NCBI RefSeq assembly: GCF_016412875.1
Contig: NZ_JAEKPD010000001.1
Coordinates: 62,001-126,000 of the forward strand
Direction: 5' to 3'
Source: Palleronia pontilimi
Lineage (GTDB): Bacteria; Pseudomonadota; Alphaproteobacteria; Rhodobacterales; Rhodobacteraceae
Length of the DNA: 64,000 bases
Part shown: piece by piece, positions 49,037 to 56,241 of the stretch
Layout of the letters: each line of letters begins with the position of its first letter
How positions within the stretch are numbered: the first letter of the stretch is position 1
The notes under the pieces: model-generated
The model's database searches: none
Seen by the model: the letters and a program-made list of their open reading frames with translations, nothing else
What the model was told of the DNA's origin: nothing
Made by a program: the position numbers and the translations under genes

Positions 49037-49066
49037 GTTCAAGAAACGGAAACGGTTTCATATTAT
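49037..49066 (+). promoter_or_regulatory. Candidate promoter and operator of the arabinofuranose-donor operon
   Basis: TATTAT (49061-49066) is a good -10; a weak -35 (TTCAAG, 49038-49043) lies 17 bp upstream. Between them GAAACGGTTTC (49049-49059) is an 11-bp inverted repeat in the style of LacI-type operators, placed to block polymerase. It lies 30 bp before the ATG of the first gene. The rest of the 292-bp gap after scoB shows nothing I recognise. Confidence 0.45.
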
Positions 49067-49095
49067 CGCCCCAATCTGTCTCTAATCGGGGGCGC

Positions 49096-50100
49096 ATGAT
49101 GATCACTCGGCCCCATGCCCCTGGCCCCGGCACCGACACACGCCTGCGCGACCGCATGATCCTGGGCGGCTGCCTTGTTCTGCTGGTCGTGGGGCTGATC
49201 GGATTGGCCAGTGCCACCGGGTGGGACGAGGTGCGCGCCCAGATCGCGCGGCTGGGCCTGGGCCAGGTGCTGGTCCTGCTGGCGCTGAGCCTGGTCAACT
49301 ACCTGTTTCGCGGGTTGCGCTGGCATCTTTTCGCGCGACGCCTGGGCCTGGACACGGCGCTGGTTCAGAACCTGCGCCATTTCCTGGGCGGCTTTGCCAT
49401 GTCCGTCACCCCCGGCCGCGTGGGCGAGCTGGTGCGCATGCGCTGGATCCGCCGCGAAACCGGCTGGCCGTTCGAGCGCACGGCGCCGCTGGTCCTGATC
49501 GACCGCGCGTCGGACCTGGCGGCCATGGGGCTGATCCTGGCGCTGGCGCTGGCCCTGTCGACGACCGGCATCATGGGCGCCGTGCCCGTGGCCGGGCTGG
49601 CGCTTCTTGCGTCTTTCGTGGTGACGCGACCGTCGCTTCTGGCCTGGATGTCCTACGGCGCCTATCGCGCCACGGGCCGGTTCGGGCGCCTGTTCGTGCG
49701 GGTGCGGCGCGCGGCGCTGTCGCTGGCGCAGTTTTCGCACCCGGCCACCATGCTGTTCGCCGCCACGCTCGGCGTCGTCGGGTGGCTGGCCGAAGGGGTC
49801 GCCTTCTTCGCGCTGCTTCAGTGGATGGGGGCCGAGATCGGCCTGTGGACCGCCATCGCGATCTTCATCTTCGCAACGCTGGCGGGCGGGTTGACTGGCG
49901 CGCCCGGCGGCGTAGGCGGGGCTGAGGCCGCCATGATCGCGCTGCTGGCCGCCAACCACGTGCCGCTGGAGGTTTCCGTCCCGGCCACCGCCATCATCCG
50001 CGTCACCACCCTGTGGTTCGCGATCCTCATCGGCCTTGCCGTGTTCCCGCACGCCGAGGCGCAGTCACGAAAGGGTTCCCATGCGCTGGAACACGGCTGA
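49096..50100 (+). CDS. Flippase-like membrane protein (LPG synthase TM / UPF0104 family)
   Basis: 334 aa with about eight membrane segments, no MprF catalytic domain. The family pattern is visible: LALSLVNYLFRGLRWHLFAR near residue 60, FAMSVTPGRVGELVRMRWIR near 105 (the conserved P-G-R-x-G-E), and TGAPGGVGGAEAAMIALL near 275 (the P-G-G-x-G-x-x-E motif). Such proteins are thought to move lipids or lipid-linked sugars across the membrane. Its end overlaps the DprE1-like gene by 20 bp, so a role in the same lipid-linked sugar pathway is likely, by inference only. Confidence 0.83.
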   Translation: MMITRPHAPGPGTDTRLRDRMILGGCLVLLVVGLIGLASATGWDEVRAQIARLGLGQVLVLLALSLVNYLFRGLRWHLFARRLGLDTALVQNLRHFLGGFAMSVTPGRVGELVRMRWIRRETGWPFERTAPLVLIDRASDLAAMGLILALALALSTTGIMGAVPVAGLALLASFVVTRPSLLAWMSYGAYRATGRFGRLFVRVRRAALSLAQFSHPATMLFAATLGVVGWLAEGVAFFALLQWMGAEIGLWTAIAIFIFATLAGGLTGAPGGVGGAEAAMIALLAANHVPLEVSVPATAIIRVTTLWFAILIGLAVFPHAEAQSRKGSHALEHG

Positions 50101-51388
50101 ATACAGCGGCTGGGGCCGCGCGCTGACCGCGTCCGGCCAATTGGCGCGCCCCGAACGCGCCAGCGCGGTCGCGGCGCTCATGGACGAAGAGCCGGCACCC
50201 GCCATCGGCAATCGCCGCTCCTACGGCGATGCCTGCCTGAACGACGGCGGCCGCGCGGTGGACATGACCCGGATGGACCGGGTGCTGGGCTTCGATCCGG
50301 AGGCGGGCGAAATCACCGTCGAGGCCGGGGTCGAGTTGGGCGTTTTGTCGCGGATGCTGGCGCCCAAGGGCTTTCTTCCGGCGGTGATGCCGGGCACCGG
50401 GTTCGCCACCGTCGGCGGCGCGATTGCCATGGACGTGCACGGCAAGAACCACCACCACGCCGGATCCTTCGGGCAACACGTCGCCGAGATCACGCTGCAG
50501 ACGCCGAAGGGCGAGCGGGTGGTCGGCGAAGGCACCGACCTGTTCCGCGCCACCGTGGGCGGGTTGGGCCAGACCGGGGTGATCGTCTCGGCCAAGCTGC
50601 GGCTCTTGAAATGCAAGGGCGACGTGATCGTGGTGACCGAACGCCGTGTGCCCGGCTGGGATGACTTCCTGGCGCTGCTCGACGGCTCGGACGCGACCTA
50701 TACGGTGGGCTGGATCGACGCGACCGCCACCGGTACCAAGCTGGGGCGCGGGATCCTGGAAGAGGCCGAGACAGGCTCGGGCCTGATCCCGTCGAAATCC
50801 ACCGCGCGCCGGATCAAGCGCAACGCGCCCGGCTGGGCGCTGTCGCCCGGCATCGTGCGGGCGTTCAACAGCCTATATTACAACCGCGTCCCCAGATCGG
50901 GGCGCACCAGCGTGAAGCGGTTGCAGGATTTCTTCTTCCCGCTCGACCGCATCCACGACTGGAACAAGCTTTACGGCAGGCGCGGCTTTCACCAGTTCCA
51001 ATGCGTCGTGCCGGTGGACGCGGCCCCTGCCCTGCGCGCGATGCTGGAAAAGATCGCGACCTCCGGGCTGGCATCGCCGCTGGCGGTGCTGAAACGCATG
51101 GGACCGGGGCGCGCGGGGTTCATGTCCTTCCCGATGGAGGGCTACACGCTGGCCTGCGATTTCCGCAACGTCGATCGCTCCACCCGCCTGATCCGCGACC
51201 TGGAACAGGATGTGGCCGAGGCCCGGGGGCGGCTGTACCTGGCCAAGGACGCGCTGGCCCGCGGCGCCCATGTGCGCGCCATGTATCCCGAACACGGCGA
51301 CTGGCTGGCAGAGGTGCAGCAAGTCGATCCCGACAAGGCGCTGGTCACCGACCTGGTGCGCCGACTGGAACTGAGGGCCGCGCCATGA
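50081..51388 (+). CDS. DprE1-like FAD oxidase (polyprenylphosphoribose 2'-epimerase, oxidase subunit)
   Basis: 435 aa from MRWNTAEYSGWGRALTASGQ. The VAO-type FAD domain has IGNRRSYGDACLNDGGRAV and MDVHGKNHHHAGSFGQHV (about residue 117), both very close to mycobacterial DprE1 as I remember it. FHQFQCVVPVDAAPALRAML and YLAKDALARGAHVRAMYP cover the substrate domain, with the Lys of the AKD motif that is essential in DprE1. In mycobacteria this enzyme oxidises decaprenylphosphoryl ribose at C2. It overlaps both neighbours (20 and 4 bp). Confidence 0.88.
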   Translation: MRWNTAEYSGWGRALTASGQLARPERASAVAALMDEEPAPAIGNRRSYGDACLNDGGRAVDMTRMDRVLGFDPEAGEITVEAGVELGVLSRMLAPKGFLPAVMPGTGFATVGGAIAMDVHGKNHHHAGSFGQHVAEITLQTPKGERVVGEGTDLFRATVGGLGQTGVIVSAKLRLLKCKGDVIVVTERRVPGWDDFLALLDGSDATYTVGWIDATATGTKLGRGILEEAETGSGLIPSKSTARRIKRNAPGWALSPGIVRAFNSLYYNRVPRSGRTSVKRLQDFFFPLDRIHDWNKLYGRRGFHQFQCVVPVDAAPALRAMLEKIATSGLASPLAVLKRMGPGRAGFMSFPMEGYTLACDFRNVDRSTRLIRDLEQDVAEARGRLYLAKDALARGAHVRAMYPEHGDWLAEVQQVDPDKALVTDLVRRLELRAAP

Positions 51389-52113
51389 GCGAGACTTGGA
51401 TCATCCTGGGCGCCACGTCCTCCATGGCGCGCGCGATGGCGCGGCAACTGGCCGAGCGGGGCGATGCCCTGGTGCTGGCAGGCCGCGACATGCCCGACCT
51501 GGAAGCCACGGCGTCCGATTGCCAGCTGCGCGGCGCGGCCGATGCCCGCGCGGTGCGCTTCGACGCGCGCGATCCGTCGACGTTCCAGGCGATCCTGGAC
51601 GCGGCCGAGGGCACGGTGAATTGCGCGGTCTTCGTGGGCTCCATGCCCGACCAGTCGCTGATCGACGCCGACCCGTCGCTGATCGATGGCACGGTGATGG
51701 ACAGCTTCACCGGCCCCGCGCGGTTCCTGCAGATGCTGGCCCCGGTGATCGAGGACAAGGGTGCCGGCGTCGTGGTGGGCGTCGGATCCGTCGCGGGCGA
51801 CCGGGGCCGCGTGGGCAACTACGTCTACGGTGCAGCCAAGGCCGGGTTCGCCACCTACCTGTCGGGGCTCAGGAACCGACTGACGCGGGCGGGCGGGCAC
51901 GTGGTGACGGTGAAGCCCGGCTTCGTCGACACCGCGATGACTTGGGGGATCGAGGGCATGTTCCTGGTCGCGACGCCCGACGACGTGGCGCGCGACATCC
52001 TGAAGGCGGTGAAGAAGCGGCGCAACGTGATCTACACGCCGTTCTTCTGGCGCTACATCATGGCAATCATCAAGGCGGTGCCCGAGCCGATCTTCAAGAA
52101 GATGTCGATCTAG
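51385..52113 (+). CDS. DprE2-like SDR reductase
   Basis: 242 aa from MSETWIILGATSSMARAMAR, a classical SDR. The nucleotide loop is GATSSMA, and the catalytic Ser-Tyr-Lys are in VGSVAGDRGRVGNYVYGAAK (Tyr148, Lys152). The C-terminal region has PGFVDTAMTWG and two hydrophobic helices that may touch the membrane. In mycobacteria DprE2 reduces the 2-keto intermediate made by DprE1 to the arabinose form. It is coupled to the DprE1-like gene by a 4-bp overlap, and its stop is 6 bp from that of the convergent HAD-UbiA gene. Confidence 0.88.
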   Translation: MSETWIILGATSSMARAMARQLAERGDALVLAGRDMPDLEATASDCQLRGAADARAVRFDARDPSTFQAILDAAEGTVNCAVFVGSMPDQSLIDADPSLIDGTVMDSFTGPARFLQMLAPVIEDKGAGVVVGVGSVAGDRGRVGNYVYGAAKAGFATYLSGLRNRLTRAGGHVVTVKPGFVDTAMTWGIEGMFLVATPDDVARDILKAVKKRRNVIYTPFFWRYIMAIIKAVPEPIFKKMSI

Positions 52114-52119
52114 GCGACC

Positions 52120-53550
52120 TTATCCCAGCCATTCCGCCCACAGCCCCGCCGACCAGAACATCAGCGACAGGGTGATCGCCAGAAGGCCCAGCCCCTGGCG
52201 GTCGCGCAGCGCGAAGACGATGGGGTCGTAATCCATCTGCCCCCGCGCACCCAGCGCCACCATGCGAAACAGCCACAACGCGATCGGCAGCAGCGCCAGC
52301 CACATGATCCAGCGGGTCTGGTAAAGCTGGGCGGCCTGGTCGCTGACCGTGTAGAGCGCGAAGATGACCAGTGCGCCCACCACGCCGACGCCGGCCATGT
52401 TCATCAGGTCCGTGTAGTCGGCGCGCGCGTAGCCGCGACCGGGCAGCTTCGCGTCATCGGTGGCCTTGGCCAGCTCGGTCAGGCGCTTCACGCAGCCCAG
52501 CGTCACGAAGACCGGAAAGACGAAGACCAGCATTGTGGTCGTGGCCTCGACCCCGCTGGCCGTCGCACCGGCGACGACGCGCAGGGTGTAAAGCGTGGCC
52601 AGGCAGAAAACGTCGATCCAGCGCATCCGCTTCAGGCGGAGCGAATAGGCGAGGCTGAGCAGGATATAGACGCCCACCGTCGCCAGGAATCCGGAGCCGA
52701 GCATCGCACCCAGGCCCAGCGCCACGCCGAGACAGGCGACGAACAGCGCCATGCCCACCTGGATCGGCACCGCGCCGCTGGCGAAGGGGCGGTTGCGCTT
52801 GGTGGCGTGCAGGCGGTCGGCTTCGAGGTCCAGCAGGTCGTTGATGATATAGATCGACGACGCCGCTGCCGAAAACGCGACGATGCCCAGCAGGACAAGT
52901 CCGAAAGCCTGCCAATTGAAGGCGTGCGCCGCGATGACCGGCAGGAACAGAAGCACGTTCTTGACGTATTGATGGGTCCGCAGCGCGCGCCGGGCCTGCG
53001 ACCAGGACCAGCCGCCGGGCAATTCGGTCACTGGGTGCCCCTCGGCCCGTAGCGCCTTGGCGTGGGTCGGCAGATCGCCGACGATAACGACGCCATGGGC
53101 CTTGTCCCAGACCGGGCGGTCCACCGGTTCGTTGCCCGCGTAGTCGAAGGCGGCACGGCCATAGCGCTCGGCCAGCGCGTCGGCCTTGACGGCGCTTTTC
53201 AGGTTCACGCCGCCATGGCTGCCCATGGAATTGTCCACCACCCCGTGGGCGTCGGCCAGCTTCCGAACAAGTGCCGCGTCCGATGCCGACGCGAGCACGA
53301 CCTGCCGCCCTTCGTCCCGCGCCGCGTCGGCCAGGGCCAGGATATCCGCGTTCACCGGCATCAGCGCCACGTTGGGCTGCCCGATGCGCGCCAGTTCGCC
53401 CTTCAGTCGCGGGCGATCGCCCAGATGACGCAGCGCGCCTAATGTCGCGATCGGATCGCGACCGAGCCCGGCCCAGAACGATTCGAACAGCATGTCGGTC
53501 TTCAGGAACGTGCCGTCCACGTCCAGCACCAGCGGACGCGGGTCAGCCAT
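52120..53550 (-). CDS. HAD-UbiA fusion, predicted polyprenyl-phosphate phosphoribosyltransferase plus phosphatase
   Basis: 476 aa in two parts. Residues 1 to about 205 are a HAD phosphatase: motif I VLDVDGTFLKTD, motif II VVLASASDA, a Lys region, and motif IV VIVGDLPTHAKAL. From about residue 210, RALRTHQYVKNVLLFLPVIA opens a UbiA transferase with IINDLLDLEADRLHATKRNR (NDxxDxxxD) and YSLRLKRMRWIDVF, the layout of mycobacterial DPPR synthase Rv3806c. It would join PRPP ribose phosphate to polyprenyl phosphate and remove the 5'-phosphate. It overlaps the upstream transglycosylase gene by 8 bp. Confidence 0.87.
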   Translation of the reverse strand: MADPRPLVLDVDGTFLKTDMLFESFWAGLGRDPIATLGALRHLGDRPRLKGELARIGQPNVALMPVNADILALADAARDEGRQVVLASASDAALVRKLADAHGVVDNSMGSHGGVNLKSAVKADALAERYGRAAFDYAGNEPVDRPVWDKAHGVVIVGDLPTHAKALRAEGHPVTELPGGWSWSQARRALRTHQYVKNVLLFLPVIAAHAFNWQAFGLVLLGIVAFSAAASSIYIINDLLDLEADRLHATKRNRPFASGAVPIQVGMALFVACLGVALGLGAMLGSGFLATVGVYILLSLAYSLRLKRMRWIDVFCLATLYTLRVVAGATASGVEATTTMLVFVFPVFVTLGCVKRLTELAKATDDAKLPGRGYARADYTDLMNMAGVGVVGALVIFALYTVSDQAAQLYQTRWIMWLALLPIALWLFRMVALGARGQMDYDPIVFALRDRQGLGLLAITLSLMFWSAGLWAEWLG

Positions 53551-54382
53551 TGGACGCCACCCGGCTGGCCTGCATGAAGACGCACCCGTCGCTGACCAGC
53601 ATCGGCGGGGTCAGGCACAGGCCCTTGGCGGTGTGGAACGCCGCCAGGACCTTGGGCACGTAGCCGCGCGTCTCGGCGTAGGGCGGCACGCCCGCGTGGC
53701 GGGTGACTGCGCCCTCGCCCGCGTTGTAGCCCGCCAGGACAAGGAGCGGGTCGCCGTCGAATTCCTTCATCAGCCAATCCAGGTAGGCCACGCCGCCCTT
53801 GATGTTCTGGCCCGGCACCGAGCTGTCGGTCACCCCGAAGCGCTTCGCGGTGTCGGGCATCAGCTGCATCAGGCCCTGGGCTCCGGCCGAGCTGACGGCA
53901 TTGACCTTGCCGGCCGATTCCACCGCCATCACCGCCAGCGCCAGCGCCGGTGACACGCGGGTGCCGATCGTGGCCTTCAGGATCTCGAGCCCGTGGCGGT
54001 CGGCGAGCTTGCGCAGCCGGTCGAGCCGGTATTGCGGAGCCTTCACGCCCGCGGGCGGACGCGACAGCACCGCAAGCGCCTGCGTCAGACCGTCATTGCC
54101 CGCGCCGCCCGCGGGCACCTGGTCCCAAAACCAGGCGTAAGCCTTGCTTTTCGCCGCGGGGGCGGGGTCCGCGGGACTGATCGGCTCGACCGGCTTTGCA
54201 GCGACGGGGGGCGGCCATTGCTCGGACGGGTCGATCTGAACCGTGATGCGCTTGCGCGTGCCCGCCTTGGGCGGCTTCATCCGCTTGAAGGTGAAATCCG
54301 GGAATGGCGGGGGATCGGCCGCATGGGCCGGACCAAATGCCAGAAGAACGGCCAGAGCCGTCGAAATGCCGATATGCCTCAT
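53543..54382 (-). CDS. Lytic transglycosylase (SLT domain), periplasmic
   Basis: 279 aa. MRHIGISTALAVLLAFGPAH is a signal peptide, followed by a Pro-rich linker of about 70 residues. The goose-lysozyme-like SLT domain begins with the catalytic Glu in AVMAVESAGKVNAVSSAGAQ and continues GLMQLMPDTAKRFGV and VLAGYNAGEGAVTRHAG. It cuts peptidoglycan glycan strands, often to open the wall for an envelope machine. It is coupled to the HAD-UbiA gene (8-bp overlap) and divergent from the Flp pilus genes 324 bp away. Confidence 0.93.
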   Translation of the reverse strand: MRHIGISTALAVLLAFGPAHAADPPPFPDFTFKRMKPPKAGTRKRITVQIDPSEQWPPPVAAKPVEPISPADPAPAAKSKAYAWFWDQVPAGGAGNDGLTQALAVLSRPPAGVKAPQYRLDRLRKLADRHGLEILKATIGTRVSPALALAVMAVESAGKVNAVSSAGAQGLMQLMPDTAKRFGVTDSSVPGQNIKGGVAYLDWLMKEFDGDPLLVLAGYNAGEGAVTRHAGVPPYAETRGYVPKVLAAFHTAKGLCLTPPMLVSDGCVFMQASRVASNG

Positions 54383-54706
54383 GGGCGTGCCTGCCTTGCC
54401 TGCGACGTCTTTTTATTGGCCTCAGTTTTGAAGAACGCAGCCCGGCCTGGCCAGCGCCGCTGCCACCGCGTGCGCGTTTTCGCGGCCAGCGTCACCAAAT
54501 TGCCCCAAATTCACGGGAAAACCCGTGCAAGCCCGTGGAGTCGCACGGATCGATAAAATGCGAAGACAATTTACCATTCTTTGAATCGTCCGACGTCTGC
54601 CCGATTTGCGCCACACAGCTTGTGCAAAACCTAATCATCGAAACGGAGCGCGATGTTCTGGATCGAAACTGCCACTGACCAGAACATCCTAGAAAGGAAC
54701 TAACAC
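54383..54706. other. Divergent regulatory region between the transglycosylase and flp genes
   Basis: 324 bp without a gene. It contains CACGGG-AAAA-CCCGTG (54510-54525, a 6-bp inverted repeat around AAAA) and the 10-bp inverted repeat at 54652-54688. AT-rich stretches near 54410 and 54555-54580 could hold the two promoters. I cannot assign boxes with confidence. Confidence 0.5.
54652..54688 (+). promoter_or_regulatory. 10-bp inverted repeat in the flp1 leader
   Basis: GATGTTCTGG (54652-54661) and CCAGAACATC (54679-54688) are perfect inverted repeats with a 17-base spacer, ending 18 bp before the flp1 ATG and just before AGAAAGG, its ribosome site. It may be an mRNA hairpin or a regulator site. 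It is absent from the leaders of flp2 and flp3. Confidence 0.55.
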
Positions 54707-54901
54707 ATGAAACTCTTTAAGCTCGCCAAGACCTTCCGCAACGACGAAGACGGCGCCGTCACCGTCGACTGGGTCGTGCTGACCGCCGCCATCGTCGGCC
54801 TGGGCATCGCCGTTCTGGCTTCGGTCACATCGGGCACCAAGACGGTCACCGAACCCGTATCGGGCCACGTGGCGGGGACCTCGGTCACCAAAGCCTTCTG
54901 A
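54707..54901 (+). CDS. Flp family type IVb pilin, copy 1
   Basis: 64 aa. The short charged leader MKLFKLAKTFRNDEDG ends at Gly16, the predicted prepilin peptidase site; the mature pilin starts AVTVDWVVLTAAIVGLGIAV. Flp pilins usually have Glu5-Tyr6; here Asp5-Trp6, as in all good copies of this locus. The mature part is 48 residues with one hydrophobic helix. It is the main candidate for the Tad pilus subunit. A strong terminator follows by 25 bp, so it is its own transcript unit. Confidence 0.92.
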   Translation: MKLFKLAKTFRNDEDGAVTVDWVVLTAAIVGLGIAVLASVTSGTKTVTEPVSGHVAGTSVTKAF

Positions 54902-54926
54902 TCGCCACGCACCACTCGAACGAAAT

Positions 54927-54957
54927 GGGCCGCTTCTTCTGAGGCGGCCCTTTTTTT
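54927..54957 (+). terminator. Intrinsic terminator of flp1
   Basis: GGGCCGC (54927-54933) and GCGGCCC (54944-54950) form a stem followed by TTTTTTT. It should end most flp1 transcripts. Confidence 0.9.
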
Positions 54958-55149
54958 GCCGTTCAGGCCAGCCAATCCGATACGGCCCATCGCATGCAGA
55001 TTTCGGGGAAATCCCAAAATGCCTTGGTTTCTGACGTAAAGGGTCGCGTTCTCGCCCCAGTTGGATGGCAGTTCTTGGGGCAGACGGGCGCAAGTCGCGT
55101 CAATCAGTCCAACAACAGGACCAACCTGCCACCTCGAAAGGATACCAGT

Positions 55150-55344
55150 ATGAAACTCTTCAAACTCGCCAAGACCTTCCGCAACGACGAAGACGGCGCC
55201 GTCACCGTCGACGGGGTCGTGCTGACCGCCGCCATCGTCGGCCTAGGCATCGCCGTTCTGGCTTCTGTCACATCGGGCACCAAGACGGTTACCGAAAACG
55301 TATCGGGCCACTTGGCGGGGACCTCGGTCACCAAAGCCTTCTGA
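55150..55344 (+). CDS. Flp family type IVb pilin, copy 2 (Trp6 to Gly variant)
   Basis: 64 aa, nearly identical to copy 1; it starts exactly 443 bp after it. Differences are few, but one is at a key place: mature residue 6 is Gly (AVTVDGVVLTAA) where copies 1 and 3 have Trp. Two others are in the tail (ENVSGHL against EPVSGHV). Residue 6 of Flp pilins is strongly conserved as aromatic, so this copy may be non-functional or a minor pilin. It has its own ribosome site AAAGGA and terminator. Confidence 0.88.
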   Translation: MKLFKLAKTFRNDEDGAVTVDGVVLTAAIVGLGIAVLASVTSGTKTVTENVSGHLAGTSVTKAF

Positions 55345-55369
55345 TCGCCACGCACCACTCGAACGAAAT

Positions 55370-55399
55370 GGGCCGCTTCATCTGAGGCGGCCCCTTTTT
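55370..55399 (+). terminator. Intrinsic terminator of flp2
   Basis: GGGCCGC (55370-55376) and GCGGCCC (55387-55393) followed by CTTTTT, the counterpart of the flp1 terminator. Confidence 0.88.
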
Positions 55400-55592
55400 G
55401 CTATTCGGGTCAGCCAATCCGATGCGGCCCATCCCATGCAGATACCGACAAATTCTAGAAAATGCCTTTGTTTCTGTCTCAAAGGGTCGCGTTCTCGCCC
55501 CAGTTGGCTGGCATTTCCCAGTATAGACGAACGTAAGTCACGTCATTCAATCAAAAAATCGGACCAACCTGCCACCTCGAAAGGATACCAGT

Positions 55593-55790
55593 ATGAAACT
55601 CCTCAAACTCGCAAAGACCTTCCGCAACGATGAAGACGGCGCCGTCACCGTCGACTGGGTCGTGCTGACCGCCGCCATCGTCGGCCTGGGCATCGCCGTT
55701 CTGTCGTCGGTGACCGAGGGCACCAAGACGGTTACCCAAGCCGTTTCGAGCCACTTGGCCGGAACGGACGTCACCACGACTTTCCCGTAA
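55593..55790 (+). CDS. Flp family type IVb pilin, copy 3
   Basis: 65 aa, starting exactly 443 bp after copy 2. The N-terminal 38 residues match copy 1 almost exactly, including DWVVLTAAIVGLGIAVLSSV, but the C-terminus differs (EGTKTVTQAVSSHLAGTDVT, ending TTFP). The leader region and AAAGGATACCAGT before the ATG are shared with copy 2. A hairpin terminator follows. Confidence 0.9.
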   Translation: MKLLKLAKTFRNDEDGAVTVDWVVLTAAIVGLGIAVLSSVTEGTKTVTQAVSSHLAGTDVTTTFP

Positions 55791-55820
55791 GGTTCGGGCT
55801 CGCGACATTGGCGCAATATC

Positions 55821-55850
55821 GGCCGCGTCCCCCCGGGGCGCGGCCATTTT
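55821..55850 (+). terminator. Intrinsic terminator of flp3
   Basis: GGCCGCG (55821-55827) and CGCGGCC (55839-55845) with an inner CCCC/GGGG pairing, followed by ATTTTC. Confidence 0.8.
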
Positions 55851-55881
55851 CATCTCAGAACATGAAAAGACGAGGCACCCC

Positions 55882-56094
55882 ATGACCTATCGCATGCTCA
55901 CTACTTTCATCGGCACCGAGGACGGGGGCGCTGCGTTCGACTGGAAGGTCCTGACCGGCCTGGCCGTCGGGCTTGGTATCGCCGTCGGCACATTCACCTA
56001 TGACGGCAGCAAGGGCGCTGTCGTGAATGTTGAATCCACGCTGGAAGACGAAAGCCTTCCGGACCGGATCTTTCCCGGCCGGACGACGAATTGA
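55882..56094 (+). CDS. Divergent Flp-like pilin or pseudopilin
   Basis: 70 aa. TFIGTEDGGAAFDWKVLTGL follows the Flp pattern: a short leader ending in Gly, then Asp5-Trp6 and a hydrophobic stretch (LAVGLGIAVGTFTY). The C-terminal half is acidic and unlike the three flp copies. The Lys inside the hydrophobic stretch (WKVL) is unusual. It could be a minor pilin, pseudopilin or assembly inhibitor. The ribosome site is AAAAGACGAGG upstream. Confidence 0.75.
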   Translation: MTYRMLTTFIGTEDGGAAFDWKVLTGLAVGLGIAVGTFTYDGSKGAVVNVESTLEDESLPDRIFPGRTTN

Positions 56095-56241
56095 CGAAAC
56101 AATCGGGGCCTGGATCGCAAATGATCCCGTATCGCTGCAACAAAGGCATTATCCTGCCGTATTCCGACGCGATACGTTTCCCGATGACGCATGGAGCCTG
56201 CGCCCGACGCACGGATCCATGGCAAGATGGAAGGGGAAATC

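Larger units (their letters stand above)
54707..55592 (+). repeat. Tandem 443-bp duplication carrying flp (third copy starts at 55593)
   Basis: The three flp start codons are at 54707, 55150 and 55593, exactly 443 bp apart each time. Units 1 and 2 share the CDS, the terminator and the spacer after it; units 2 and 3 share the leader with GGGTCGCGTTCTCGCCCCAG and the CDS start. Equal spacing after visible divergence suggests repeated unequal crossing-over or gene conversion. Confidence 0.88.
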
